From Halichondria panicea (Eukaryota; Porifera; Demospongiae; Suberitida; Halichondriidae), in contig NC_087391.1 of the NCBI RefSeq assembly GCF_963675165.1, positions 5,488,126-5,552,125 of the forward strand: a DNA stretch of 64,000 nucleotides, given 5' to 3'. Of this stretch, positions 42,573 through 55,506 are shown piece after piece (the first letter of the stretch is position 1; each line of letters starts with the position of its first letter). The notes under the pieces are model-generated. The model searched no databases. It was not told the origin of the DNA and saw only the letters and a list, made by a program, of their open reading frames with translations. The translations under genes and the position numbers were made by a program.

Positions 42573-43901
42573 TACCCGCTATAATACGGTACTTCTGTGA
42601 TAGTGTGTAATTACATACCTCAGTGATGACGATCTGCTTAGTGCCACTATCAGGGAGCTTCATCTCCTTCAGTGCCCCGGCTCTAATTACAGGGACGTCC
42701 TCGTTCCTCTGTGAAGAGGGGAGAGGGGACTTGTCAATATAGAGGGCAAGCTTGTTCCTCTCTTGTCGGCGTTTGAGTGCGATAAGGACAGCATCCAGGA
42801 CGGGGGTGTCGGCTGATTGTGATCGGGAGTGCGAGTGAGGTCTCTCAAACTCAACAAACACTCTAACATGAGAGGAGGAGGGGCAAAGTAATGGAGAATA
42901 TATAAATACAAGTATACTGCACTAGTTACAATAAATATGAGCAAGGACTGGAGGCTGTGGCATGGACAGTACATGCACGCACACAGTATATTCCGTAACA
43001 TGCATAGAACTGGAGCACTAACTGTAGAGCTATATAGCTACAATGTATTAAGTAACTATTCTCCATAATTGTGTGTAACTGTGCTCTCACTTGAAAGTCT
43101 CAAAGTGAAGTGCTTTCCCCTTGCCGCAGATGTTGAAGAGTTGGCACGAGGTAGTGCTGACAACTACAAGTGCCAGGAATTAAAGAGAGCATTGCGCATT
43201 ATCAGTTTCAAGAAGCATCTATCCACAACACACAAGCCCCACACCCACCCACCCACACACACCATCAAGCCCACCCTCTCCACACACACACACCATGACA
43301 ATTGTTTTGGGTCATGGCCGAACATGGCTTTCTCACAACTCTCCTCCTCCAGAGGCAGCCAGCTGATGAGGGTAGAACGACCCGCAGATCACCAACTGCA
43401 TGAATAAAATATTTATGTGGATAACCGATGCTTGCTGTAGACAATTAAAACTACCAATTAGTTTGTGATGGCGATCTTTTCCCCGATTCAAACTTTCTGT
43501 GGTGGGAGGAAATTAGATAATACTTTGTGTGAGCTAGCTGCCTCATTGTACTGGGTCTAAAGGTCACCTGATAGTAGTGCGTTTTGGGGGAAGAATACCG
43601 TAAATTGCCAGCCTCATTCGTAGTTCCCTCACGACCTCGCGCATAAACAAATCACTGTATATAATAGTACACATCCTGTATATATCACAGTCAGGTGGAA
43701 GACTTTCTTTGTGTTGGAGATACTATTTTAACTGTGCACTTTCAACAACATTTCACGTAATTATAAGAGATAATAAAGAATCATGAATTGAAGTATAAAT
43801 AGTTGTGAAAAACAATCTCATTTGAGAGTATGATAATATATATGTGAACGAGAGAAAGAGAATAAATGAAACAACAGTTTGGACGGGTTAAATAATAAAG
43901 T

Positions 43902-44725
43902 TCATGTTTTCAGTTCTAGTTTGCTGAGCTCCTCCCTGCTCAAGTCCAGCTGCAGGTCATCACTGAACAATCTCTCCTCACACACTCTGTGCTTCACTGT
44001 GGAGAAGTGATGCTTGAGCTCCAGGGGACACCCACACAGCACATTGCATAGGTCACATGACAGCCTCGCAGGTGTACGAGAACTAACCAATAAAACAACA
44101 AAATATCATATGACAATTAATCTAGCTAGCATGTAATTACTGTGTATAATAATGAAGTCTCTTTAATGCTGTCACTATAAATCCTCCAATATAATATGGT
44201 AGCTGCTGTTGAAGAGTAGACTAGGTACCGCATTTATTTGATTAGGGCCACACTAAAAATAGTTCCGGTTTGCAAAACTATGTACACAAAACGTAGCATG
44301 GATTGGTGCTATAATCCAAATGTCTTGTTGCCATAATAAACTCACTCTGATGTCTTCTTGTGTAGTTCCTTGATGGCCTCCCTCAATAGCAGTACTCTAG
44401 CACTCCTCTGCTGGTCAATCCTCTCCTCAGAGATGTTGATGCCAAGGTGTAGGGGGAAGAGAGGATGGGAGGAGTCGTCTGTCTCCCCTGTATCCACTCT
44501 GAGTATATCCCTCCTCCTCACCTTGTTCCAGCCTGCACTCACTCCTTGGTACGGTGTGATGGAGTCACGAGGCTTCAGAATTAGCCTGAGGATAATTATA
44601 CGCAACAGAGCTGTATACACAATGTCATGCATACATAGCTAAACAAGCAGAGATCTGAACACTTTGTTTATCTTACAAGGAGGTAGCTCTAGTATTGAAA
44701 AGGACCACTACACATGTACAGCTGC

Positions 44726-44805
<80 letters not shown>

Positions 44806-47800
44806 CATAATTACCAGCAGGGACTCACTCTTTAATGAGGTTCCTTGCTTTCGTCTGGACCTCCTGCAACATGGTGTCATTCAACTCTCCAATAACATCC
44901 TCGTCCCCTACAGCGAGGTTGATCACCAGACGAAGGTTGTTCACCTGTGGAGTGGGCGTGTGTGTGTGTGTGTGGTACCAGTAAAGGTAGTGTATACATG
45001 TAGCTGCATGGCGAAATGCATATTGCAAACTAGTTTTCGTTTCCAGGAGCTATAGTGTTATAACAGACAAAGTGGCCAAAAACAAGGCAGTACCATTTTG
45101 AGGTCATCCTGTGAGATGAGGGTGTCAAAGGTCAACTCCATATCGTGCTCACTGTAGATGCTCTCATCTGTGTCCACATCGAAACCCAACCCACAAATGG
45201 CCCCAGTGTACTGACGCTTCAACTCATCAGCTCTGGAGAACAAAGCACGTGGAATATTACACCTGTTATAGTTGGAACATCTTTCAACAGCCATAAACTT
45301 GAATTCCGTTGATATAATCTAAACAATTTTATGATTTTCTGAAAGCTTGGGAAGAGACCTTTCAAATGGTACCATCAATAGTCATATTTGTAAGATCAGA
45401 AAATTTGCTGATTTCGGCCAAATACCATGGATTATAGCCCATGGTCCAAAGGCGAAAAATACCAAATTAGGGTCCCAAATAAATTTTGGATTGAAACACA
45501 TCATATGAAAGGTCTCTTTCTAAGCTTTCAGAAAATTTTGAAATTGGATCATCAGAACAAAAGTTAATGGCTATTGAAAGATGTTCAACTAGACCTGCAT
45601 ACACGCACGGCTTATAATAGCTACTAGCTAGCTACTAATACGTACATGTAGTACGCTCACCTCATCTCCACACAGGGTGCAAACAAAATGGCGACCAAGT
45701 GGAGGAGTGCAGGGATGTTGGGCATGAGGGTGGTGTGTCTAGCGATGCAGGTATTGCCTGAGGGGTTTAACGCCACATAGCCTGCCACCATCAGTCTGTC
45801 ACGACGGTCCTGTGGTTCACTGTTGACCACGATACAATTGACTGAGTCTCGCTCGATGCGAGCCTGTCGGTATCCCCCGGCAATGGTCATCTGGTGGAAG
45901 GTCACCTCGTACATACTGTCAGGACCTCTCAGCTCAAACTGAAGAAGAAAAAACCTGTTTATAAACTTTGCTTGCTTAGACATAAACCAAAATTATAAAT
46001 CTTGTAGGGATACTAAGTGCCTGAGGGATACTAGTCCCCAGAGGCACTTCTCCCTTGTATATCTAATCATCAACTAGTGTCTAACGTTTGTTTGTTCAAT
46101 GTCCCCACCTTCCTGCCTCTGGGGTACTTCTTGGTCCTGTCCTCCTCCAGCCAGGGGATGGTCTTGGTGGTGCTGGACTCGTACCTCCCTCCTCTACCCC
46201 CCACACTGGTCGAGGCCTCGGACGCCTGAGCTGCTAGAGTCTGAACGTGGGCAAACTGCACCGGGGGGTGGGGCGTTAGCATAATCAAGGCAATCATAAT
46301 AATTATACACAATCATAACTTGGAATACCTACATGTACTAATCTGTACAATAATTATTGATCAATTTTTGGTAGCTTCTTTGAGAGACCATAAGAAAAAG
46401 ACCAGCTACCAATACAGCTTCTACAATTAGACACAAGGTAGGCTAAAATCACAGCCAGACTCACCTTCGAGGGGTAGGGCTCCTCACAGTGGACAGCATG
46501 ACCTTCTTTCACAAGCACCTCGTTGATGAAGATGTCCTCCTGGCTTGTCGTATCGTACAAGTCGACACGTAGGGAATTCCCCACATGAGAGTACACCTGT
46601 GCAGGGATACAAGCGTTGTACAAGGGGGATTCCCCAACATGTCTAGAATAAATCATCACCTAACAGTTTAGTCATACGGAAGCCATACCTAAAAAGTGGC
46701 CAATTCACCGTACAGAGTCGTCCACACATAGTGGTGCTGTAAGTGGCTGATAAGTGTTTGTAGTAAGCTACTGTGAGATCACACATGCACACTTAGCTAA
46801 AATATTTGACAAATCTAATTAGCTGCTAGTAAACCACTTATCCAATGCAAACAGTCATTTAGACAGCTGCACAAGTAGCTCATGTGTAATTTGCCAGACG
46901 TTACCTCTGGGATGAAACGACTACCTTGCGAGACTACTAGCGGTTGTAAATTAATATGCTGTAATACAACCATTTTCACTTCACTTGAAATGCAAACTTT
47001 AAAGTCAACCACTAGCTACAGTGTACACAGTGGGACCACACTATAGGCTCTGTACACTAGCTACATGTACAGTGTACACAGTGGGACCACACTATAGGCT
47101 CTGTACACTAGCTAGCTACAGTGTACACAGTGGGACCACACTATAGGCTCTGTACACTAGCTACAGTGCACACAGTGGGACCACACTATAGGCTCTGTAC
47201 ACTAGCTACAGTGCACACAGTGGGGCCACACTATAGGCTCTGTATACTAGCTACAGTGTACACAGTGGGGACCACAGTATAGGCTCTGTACACTAGCTAC
47301 AGTGTACACAGTGGGACCACACTATAGGCTCTGTACACTAGCTACAGTGTACACAGTGGGGAACACAGTATAGGCTCTGTACACTAGCTACAGTGTACAC
47401 AGTGGGGCTACACTATAGGCTCTGTACACTAGCTACAGTGTACACAGTGGGGCCACACTATAGGTTCTGTACACTAGCTACAGTGCACACAGTGAGACCA
47501 CACTATATATAGGCTGTGTACACTAGCTACAGTGCACACAGTGGGACCACACTATAGGCTCTGTACACTAGCTACAGTGTGCACAGTGGGACCACACTAT
47601 AGGCTCTGTACACTAGCTACAGTGTACACAGTGGGACCACACTATAAGCTCTGTACACTAGCTACAGTGTACACAGTGGGACCACACTATAGGCTCTGTA
47701 CACTAGCTACAGTGTACACAGTGGGACCACACTATAGGCTCTGTACACTAGCTACAGTGTGCACAGTGGGACCACACTATAGGCTCTGTACACTAGCTAC

Positions 47801-50800
47801 AGTGTACACAGTGGGACCACACTATAGGCTCTGTATACTAGCTACAGTGTGCACAGTGGGACCACACTGTAAGCTCTGTACACACTTGAGGTAAACTAGG
47901 ATAGCGTATTCAGCTTTTTGCCTCACCTGAATCATGAGGTATTTGCTCATTGTGAGTTGCTTGAACCTGTCGTTTGCCTCAGCTGACCACTTGCCATCAG
48001 ATGAGCTCTGAATGGTGGGTTTGACGGACGTGAGGAAACACTCGATGGCCTGCATATCGAGCTCTGTGTCACTGGAGGAGAGCTCACACAGTACACCAGT
48101 ATTCACCATCTCCACGTTACCGTAGTCCACAAATACCACATGGGCATACACCTGTGAGGGTGTGTGGGTGGTGTGAGGTTGTGAGAGTGTGGGTGGTGTG
48201 AGGTTGTGAGGGTGTGTACCTCATTTGTCTCCTCGACGACCTCCATGCCAACGACCTTTGCCCGATAAAACAGCCCGTCCTCAGAGAAAGGGGCAAGACA
48301 GAACATGCCCTCCATCTTGGCTGGGGGACAAAGGAGTGGCTTCAGACTACGAGTGTTGATACTGTCCAATAGCCGTCTCATGTTCGTCGTGGCAACCTGG
48401 TCAGCCAACTGGGCCCAGAAGTGGCCAGCATCAATGTACTGCAGGATAGGTCAGTATGCGCAATGTGGCTTTAATTAAAGTAACAAGGTCAAACAAGAAT
48501 ATGAGCAATAAAGTTACAATAATCATCGTAAGAGTCATTGTCTGTTTTCTTACACTTAATGAACATACCGAATAATTAATTTTGTTGGTGAAAAAACTTT
48601 GCAAATGTTAGCGGATTATATTTTGCGTAGTGATGCTCACAAAACATTCTAGTAATACAATAATTATTATAAGACTTATTTTCGCAAAAATTTCATCAAA
48701 CACGGAAATCTCAATTATAGTTGTACGGTCTATTACCTCTATCGTGTCATGTTATGTGTGGGTGTTTCAAGTGTGCTAATTAAGTCTATAAAACGTGCAG
48801 AGCTACAGCAAACCGTATCCGACTGATTATCATCACACGTACGACACTGTCACTATTCCCGTGGAGACTATACTAACTATGTCTTCTGTACTCATAATAT
48901 TTTGCTGCCTCCTTGGTCTGGGGTCAGCCTGGAACCAACCGAGCACCTGCTATGTTAGGAGCCAATGCTCCAGTGGAACTGAGACACACCTAACAAAGAT
49001 CAGTGAATCATTGGAACATATTCGTGAAGCACTGGAAACTATTGCCGACAGATTGCTGGGTAAGTACGTAACAATACTCACAGTCAAAAGTGACTCAAGT
49101 GTGTATATTGCTATCCATGCATGTAACTACAATAATCTGTCTCTTAACTGTTGCAGATGATGAAGGAAATGAAAGTGCACCAGTGTCAACTACCAGCATG
49201 CCAACAGGAGCCACATCAACCATGGAAGCAACAACTGCCACTACCAGTGAACCAACAGCAGCCACATCAACCATGGAAGCAACAACTGCCACTACCAGTG
49301 AACCAACAGCAACCACATCAACCATGGAAGCAACAACTGCCACTACCAGTGATCCAACAGCAACCACATCAACCATGGAAGCAACAACTACCACTACCAG
49401 TGAACCAACAGCAGCCACATCAACCATGGAAGCAACAACTGCCACTACCAGTGAACCAACAGCAGCCACATCAACCATGGAAGCAACAACTGCCACTACC
49501 AGTGAACCAACAGCAGCCACATCAACCATGGAAGCAAAAACTGCCACTACCAGTGAACCAACAGCAGCCACATCAACCATGGAAGCAACAACTGCCACTA
49601 CCAGTGAACCAACAGCAATGACCACAGACCCACCAACTGCTTCTGACACTTGCGGTGGACCAGGATGGACGAGAGTGGCCTACATTAACATGACCGACCC
49701 CAACCAACAATGCCCTCAAGGACTTCAACTGACAGACTATTCGATAAGATCATGTGGTCGTGCATCAACGTCTAGTGGTGGTGTTTGCTCATCTGTCATG
49801 TTTCCAGTGGATGGTGTCCAATACAGGCAGGTGTGTGGGAGAGCAATAGGTTATCGGTAGGGAACCAACTACGCATTCTTTGGATACTACCATGGAGGTA
49901 GGAATACTATCAATGTTGGATATGTCGATGGACTCAGTGTCACGCATGGGCAATCTCCACGCACACATATCTGGACATTTGCCAGTGGTCTGTTCAATGG
50001 AACCGGTAACGGTTATTCTCACCTGCGCTGTCCTTGTGATGAGGGGAACACTTATGGTTCTCCTTCTCCTCCATTTGTGGGAAATGACTACTTTTGTGAT
50101 AGTGTGGCCACACCTAATAACTGGAATGTAAACCCGAATCGTTTCTATCCCGACAATGCGCTGTGGGATGGTCAGTCCAGCCTCAACACATGTTACAATA
50201 ACAATAATCCTCCGTGGTTTACGAAAACTCTATCAACTCCAACTACTGATGACATTGAGCTACGAATGTGCTTCCATAATCCCAACATACATTCTAACAT
50301 TGGACTTCAGCTCTTGGAACTATACATCAGTTGAAGTGATTGTGAATGAATATTTGCTGAGAGCTTTTAGTTTATTAACAAACTCTCTTAGTTTAGCTGA
50401 GTGAGAACATGAACACTACAAGTGAACTCTACCTAGCATTCTCGTATTGTAGACTATAGCTATAAAAGTTTGTTGCATGTTTGAAAAAGATCAAAGAAGC
50501 CACAGCGCAACTATTTTCATTTAGATCACAGTCGTATGATGTACTATTACTGCACTGGAATTGTAAAGCAGTGCAATAATAGCGTATCACATCCGGACCA
50601 GTACTACATGCGGCTTGTTTTCGAATAAAGGCCGCGGCTAAAATGTTCAGTCCTCTCTGTCCTTGTGATGAGGGGAACACTTTTGGTTCTCCTCCATTGA
50701 CTACTTTTGTGATAGTGTGTAATTACATACCTCAGTGATGACAATCTGCTTAGTGCCACTATCAGGGAGCTTCATCTCCTTCAGTGCCCCGGCTCTAATT

Positions 50801-51429
50801 ACAGGGACGTCCTCGTTCCTCTGTGAAGAGGGGAGAGGGGACTCGTCAATGTAGAGGGCAAGCTTGTTCCTCTCTTGTCGGCGTTTGAGTGCGATGAGGA
50901 CAGCATCCAGGACGGGGGCGTCGGCTGATTGTGATCGGGAGTGCGAGTGAGGTCTCTCAAACTCAACAAACACTCTAACATGAGAGGAGGAGGGGCCAAG
51001 TAATGGAGAATATATAAATACAAGTATACTGTACTAGTTACAATAAATATGAGCAAGGGCTGGAGGCTGTGGCATGGACAGTACATGCACACACACAGTA
51101 TATTCCGTAACATGCATAGACTGTACAGTACTAACTGTAGAGCTGTAGAGCTACAATGTACGTAAGTAACTATTCTCTATTTATATGATAGTGTGTGTCT
51201 CTGTGCTCTCACTTGAAAGTCTCAAAGTGAAGTGCTTTTCCTTTGCCGCAGATGTTGAACATCTGGCAGATCTGGTCACTGTGGGTTACAGGATCACGAG
51301 GTAGTGCTGACAACTACAAGTGCCGGGAATTAAAGAGAGTATTGCATTATCAGTTTGTAAGGTCATTCCACAACACACACTAGTCATCAAGCCCCCCCCC
51401 CCCACACACACACACCATCAAGCTCCCCA

Positions 51430-51481
<52 letters not shown>

Positions 51482-54400
51482 ATGATGGTTGTCTTTGGGT
51501 CATGGCCGGACATGGCCTTCTCACAACTCTCCTCCTCTAGAGGCAGCCAGCTAAAGTATTGAGGGTAGAACGACCCGCAGATCACCAACTGCAAGCGTCA
51601 TACAATAAAGGATAATCGATGCTGCACTGTAAAGAAATAAAACTACCTTGAGAATCAATCTGTGATGGCGATCTTCCTCAAACTTTCTGTGGTGGGAGGA
51701 AATTAGATTGTACTTTGTGTGAGCTAGCGGCCTCGTTGTACTGGGTCTAAAGGTCACCTGATAGTAGTGCGTTTTGGGGGACGAATACCGCGAGTTGCCA
51801 GCCTCATTCGTAGTTCCCTCACAACCTCGTCGACCTCGCGAATGGCTCGATAACTGATCATGTTTCTCTCGCACCACCGCTCCTCATTTGAACCACGGAA
51901 GAGATGTCTCTGTTCTCTCCACGCCTATGAGGGGTACGTAAAGTCATGTGACAGTCATGTGACCTACTGTACAGAAACCACTAACGTACATTGTATGCAT
52001 TGAGAAATGCCAAACAGTCGCTGTCTGTTCCATTCGCCCAAGCTCTCTTTGACCTGGAGGAAATAGCTCTCTTATCAATATAATTTATATATAGTTTTGA
52101 CTTCATTTATTGGCTATAGCGTCTAGCGTAGCATCTTCGAACAATCTTAGTTGTAAGCTTTTAGAAATACGATTGCCAGAACTGAAGTTATGGCTGTTTA
52201 AATACATGTAGTCTATACATTTTGTTAGCAATACCCAGTAAAGCACAATAGGGCCTTGGCCTAATTACTCGTAAGGAAATCAAACCAACCCACATATCCT
52301 TATAGAGTTATATAGTTGCACATAATTACAGAACGTACTTGTAAGACTTGAGAGGGTTTGTAAACGAGCTGCTGAGGAGGGGGCGTGCTGAGAGGGCAGC
52401 TGCGATGATGATGCAGTCCTCCAGACACCCAAACACATGACCCAGGATCACCAAACGCCCCAGACGCACGTCTATAGGGAGTGTCTCCAAAATGACCCCT
52501 ACAAAGGTCAAATCTCCGTTGTAGGGGTTGTTTACCCCTTCGTATAGCACTGTCAGCGCACCCACCTATATAGAGAGAGGGAGAGTTACGATATCACATT
52601 CTAGGGATTGACCACACCTCCTTGAGATTGAGGATAGCTCTCTCAATATCGTCCAGTTTGGGTGGCTGGAGGGCAGAGCCTAGGATGGAGCGGGGTTCAC
52701 CAAAGTCCAACTTTTTGGCCTTCAAGATCACACTTTCCAGGGGACAGCGCTGGTGTGTGTGTGTGTGTGTGTGGGAGGGGGTACAGGTGTGTGTGTGTGC
52801 AGTTGAAGTGGGCGGGGCTTACTAGCATCTCAGGAGTGCTGTACTCTGGCACATGTTTGTTGTAGAAATCTCTCTTTATCAACCGATAGCATCTCCCCCT
52901 AGCCACACGACCTGCTCGGCCCTTTCGCTGAGTCAGCGATGCTTGAGAGGCCAGAACAGTCTTGAGGCACACATACTTTGTTCGCCAGTCACACGTCAGC
53001 TGCTTCACCAGACAAAAATCAATCACTGCATGGAAAAAAGAATTGCTTGCTTATCTATGGCAATCTACTCTTTATACATGTTCAATGCAGCTGCATTTAA
53101 GTATATATACCACAAGTAGGCCCACCCACCATAGCGAATATCTGGGACAGTGATGGAGCTCTCAGCAATGTTTGTAGCCAGAATTATCTGCAGATTAAAA
53201 AAACAATTCATCAGCAACGACTAATGATAGAACTTGGTAATCTATAGTAAGAATATACAACAGTGCATGAGGCTTACCTTTCTGCTTCCAGCTTCAGGCT
53301 TGAGGAAGACTCGATGTTGGTTCTCTGAGGATATGGTGGAATGGAGGGGGAGCATCGTCCAGTTGCTGGAGGGGGGAGGTTGTAATATGACAAGCCACAC
53401 CGTACACAGTAGTGTAATATGTGTGTGTGTATTCGCAGTCTTACTTTGTTCCCGAGCGTTTTGAGAGGAGATCCTGCATTTCCCGTATCTCTGGCAGTCC
53501 CGGTAGAAACACAAGCACGGTCCCTCGCACAAAATTTCCCTTACCATACCTGCACAATGGGTGTGGTCGAACAAAAATAACCCCGCCCCTTTTACCTTGG
53601 GTCATCGGAGGCGAGATCGTCAAAGCTCAGAATGAGACGAAGTGCCATGTTCATAGCCTCCTCCGTCACTCTGGGATTGTCTGGATCCATCGGTTTGCAC
53701 TGTGGGAAAGCATCATTTGGGGATTTTAGTAATGTACATAACAAAACACCTCCCACACACTCACACCACACACTCACAGTTCCCACGTGTCGGATGTCGT
53801 CCAGGAAAAACTCGAGGACAGGATGGGTCCTCCCCTCCACAGACAGTTTGGGGGCAGGGCGGGGAATACCCTCCACACGGGACGAGAAATAGTTAGCAAA
53901 CATCTGTGCCTCGATTGTGGCCGACATGAGGATCACCTGACAGAGATTGTGTAACACTTGGTACGAATGTTACGCTATGGTACTGCATTACCTTGACAAG
54001 CTTTGAGTTAGTTCTGATGAGCTTACGCACGACAAGCAGGCAAAAGTCCGTATCCTTGTCTCTCTCATGGACCTAAAGAGTGACCACACATGTGTACATA
54101 CAGTATCATACATCACGGATATTTACTTTGACAAAAATACCATGGTCTTTTTCCGAAAATGCGAAATTATGGCCGATTCCAAATTTGAGCACAACATCTC
54201 AACGGACTACTTCTTCTAAGCTTTCAGAAATCAAGTCCGTTGAGATGTTATAGCAGGCATTGAATTTGGAACATCAGAACTCTAGTTACAGAAAGGACTC
54301 TAGTACTCGCAAAAATACAGGCCTAGGCAGGCAGTACAATCTGCTTCTAAAAAGCCACTAAGGCAGACATTATTATAGCTGTGTGTACGTACACCCACGC

Positions 54401-55224
54401 TGCCTCACCTCATCCAGAATAATGTGTGTGTACTGGTTCAAGCTCTTCATGTTGATCATCTTCTGCAGCAGTACTCCGGTCGTAACAAAAGTCAGTCGTG
54501 TGTTTTCACTAATATTCCTGTCCATGCCAATCTGATAACCCACCATACCCCCCACGTCCCACCCCCTGCATTGGGACACGTATTTGGCGATACTTGTGGC
54601 AGCGATACGACGAGGTTGGGTACAAACAATGTTGCAATACTTCTGGCTTCTCACATGATGGTCCAGAATGTATTGCGCCACTTGCGTGCTTTTACCACTC
54701 CCGGTTTCGCCTTGGATCACTGTCACTGAGTTTGACTCTATCACACGGACGATCTCTTGTCGATGGTTTGCAATCGGGAGTGGAGGAGTTAAATTGACGT
54801 CAAAACTACAACTTTTGTACACGTCCGTTTCGGTGTTTTGTCGAGGGTCATAATCGTCATCGCCTGGAAAAGCGCTAGAGTTGAAAGGTCGACTGGTGGG
54901 TCCAATATCCTCGGTCCCGGTGGTGCTGGTGATGTCTGTTTCATCTTCATTATAGATCTTTGAGATTTCCTCCAATCTACGCACACGATCATAATAGCTG
55001 TCCTTTGCCTTTGCTGGAGAGCGTTTAAGAGGTTGTGGACGGTTGGCCTGTCGTTGTCTCTCCTTGGCTGCTTCGACTGCAATGGCCTCTGCTTTGAGCT
55101 TCTCTATCGCTGCTGATCGACCCACCCCGGGACCTGTCACTACGGGCATGTTCTCGGGGACCCTTGGCAAGGGATTAGAAGTACAGAACCAGCCTAAAAC
55201 ATCATCGTTGCTGAAGAGGGCCAT
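43902..55224 (-). CDS. TDRD9: TDRD9, DExH helicase-Tudor protein of the piRNA pathway (intact copy A)
   Basis: Twenty-five exons, from 54409-55224 down to 43902-44082, sum to 4338 bases and 1445 residues (human about 1380). The others are 53992-54072, 53778-53936, 53596-53699, 53445-53549, 53278-53365, 53130-53187, 52823-53025, 52618-52749, 52339-52565, 51990-52053, 51758-51924, 51647-51685, 51481-51588, 51213-51278, 50731-50974, 48220-48438, 47927-48151, 46465-46596, 46109-46255, 45661-45938, 45094-45232, 44829-44944, 44346-44585. Walker A GETGSGKST is at residues 172-180 and DEVH at 271-274, followed by the ATNIAESS and QRKGRAGR motifs and an HA2-like region. The Tudor domain (about 888-1079) has FSEDGLFYRAKV and VFVDYGNVE, which suits binding dimethyl-arginine on Piwi proteins. 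A C-terminal CDLC...H...H zinc-finger-like element ends the protein. In animals TDRD9 silences transposons in the germline. Transcription starts within 283 bases of SYVN1. Confidence 0.94.
44731..44803. repeat. (CA)n microsatellite
   Basis: About 37 CA units lie in a TDRD9 intron. The equivalent site in copy B (33979-33992) has only about seven units. Confidence 0.93.
45271..45589. mobile_element. MITE, TA-flanked, 319 bp
   Basis: This is the same element as 34440-34767 at the equivalent intron position of the intact TDRD9, with terminal repeats GTTGGAACATCTTTCAACAG and GATGTTCAAC between TA dinucleotides. A few substitutions and small deletions separate the two copies. Confidence 0.88.
47012..47880. 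repeat. 45-bp intronic minisatellite, 19 units
   Basis: Nineteen occurrences of the unit starting CTAGCTAC lie in the intron after the Tudor exon of the intact TDRD9. Most units are 45 bases, and a few have small insertions. Copies B and C have 2 and 9 units at the same place. Confidence 0.93.
48787..48793 (+). promoter_or_regulatory. TATA box of nested copy A
   Basis: TATAAAA occurs 92 bases before the start codon at 48879, in the same block as copy C. It is a likely core promoter element by conservation and distance. Confidence 0.5.
48879..50334 (+). pseudogene. Nested secreted mucin-like gene, copy A, 8 units, with in-frame stop
   Basis: Exon 1 is 48879-49059 and exon 2 starts at 49157. 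The signal peptide, helix and eight 17-residue units (from 49219 to about 49617) are intact. In the Cys-rich domain the codon TTT seen in other copies (CGG TTT GGA) reads TAG at 49858-49860. After it the frame stays open to the normal stop at 50332-50334 with good conservation (CPCDEGNTYGSP, GNDYFCDSVATP). The lesion is therefore recent and single. The truncated product would keep only about the first third of the head domain. It could be a pseudogene, a null allele of this individual, or a shortened secreted stalk. It is antisense in the 48439-50730 intron of TDRD9. Confidence 0.85.
51430..51480. repeat. (CA)n microsatellite
   Basis: A CA tract of about 25 units adjoins the splice donor side of TDRD9 exon 51481-51588, in the minus sense. 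Confidence 0.9.
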
Positions 55225-55506
55225 TTTTTTTCTTTGTTTAGTTGGCTTGCCACGTGGGTGCTGGAGGAAAGCCCATCCCTTTTTCTTAACCTTAGGGGAA
55301 AACCATTTTGTATTAGTTTGCTGCTAGGGGAAACCCCTAACTACTGTACCTTATCAAAGTCACATGCTATGCTTAGACCAATCACTAGGGCACACATTTT
55401 ACTATTGTCTTGTTTGTGGTAGCTTTTCATTGTATCTCATCTTGGCAAGCAGAAGCTTGTTCGCTACTATTCTCCTGTGACTTTCATGTACAGCAGTAGT
55501 ACGGCC
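55225..55506. promoter_or_regulatory. Bidirectional promoter region TDRD9 / SYVN1
   Basis: Only 282 bases separate the start codons of TDRD9 (minus) and SYVN1 (plus), so both promoters and 5' leaders must fit here. No TATA box is evident. A TTTTTTT tract and a CACGTG E-box (about 55251-55256) lie close to the TDRD9 start. Confidence 0.5.

Larger units (their letters stand above)
33580..43397 (-). pseudogene. TDRD9 partial copy B (beta)
   Basis: This is the second copy of the TDRD9 C-terminal half. It has a damaged ICGSFYP exon (about 43293-43391), a truncated HFETFK exon (from 43087), and full-length exons 42619-42862, 36600-36818, 36266-36490, 35602-35733, 35276-35422, 34843-35120, 34263-34401, 34018-34133 and 33580-33819. 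Nine exons keep the exact length of the intact gene and open frames. The ICGSFYP exon has a net five-base loss (CCTCAATACTTTAG to CCTCATCAG), the HFETFK exon has lost about 40 bases, and the terminal exon with the stop is absent. It has no helicase. It could still give a Tudor-only transcript if a promoter exists, but I call it a pseudogene. It ends at a junction with copy C near 33460. Confidence 0.88.

Noticed and set aside
47012-47880. CRISPR-like array
   Set aside because: Units are contiguous with no unique spacers, and the DNA is eukaryotic.
48795-48878. Upstream in-frame ATG extending nested copy A
   Set aside because: A two-base insertion unique to this copy opens the frame. The signal peptide begins at 48879 as in the other copies.
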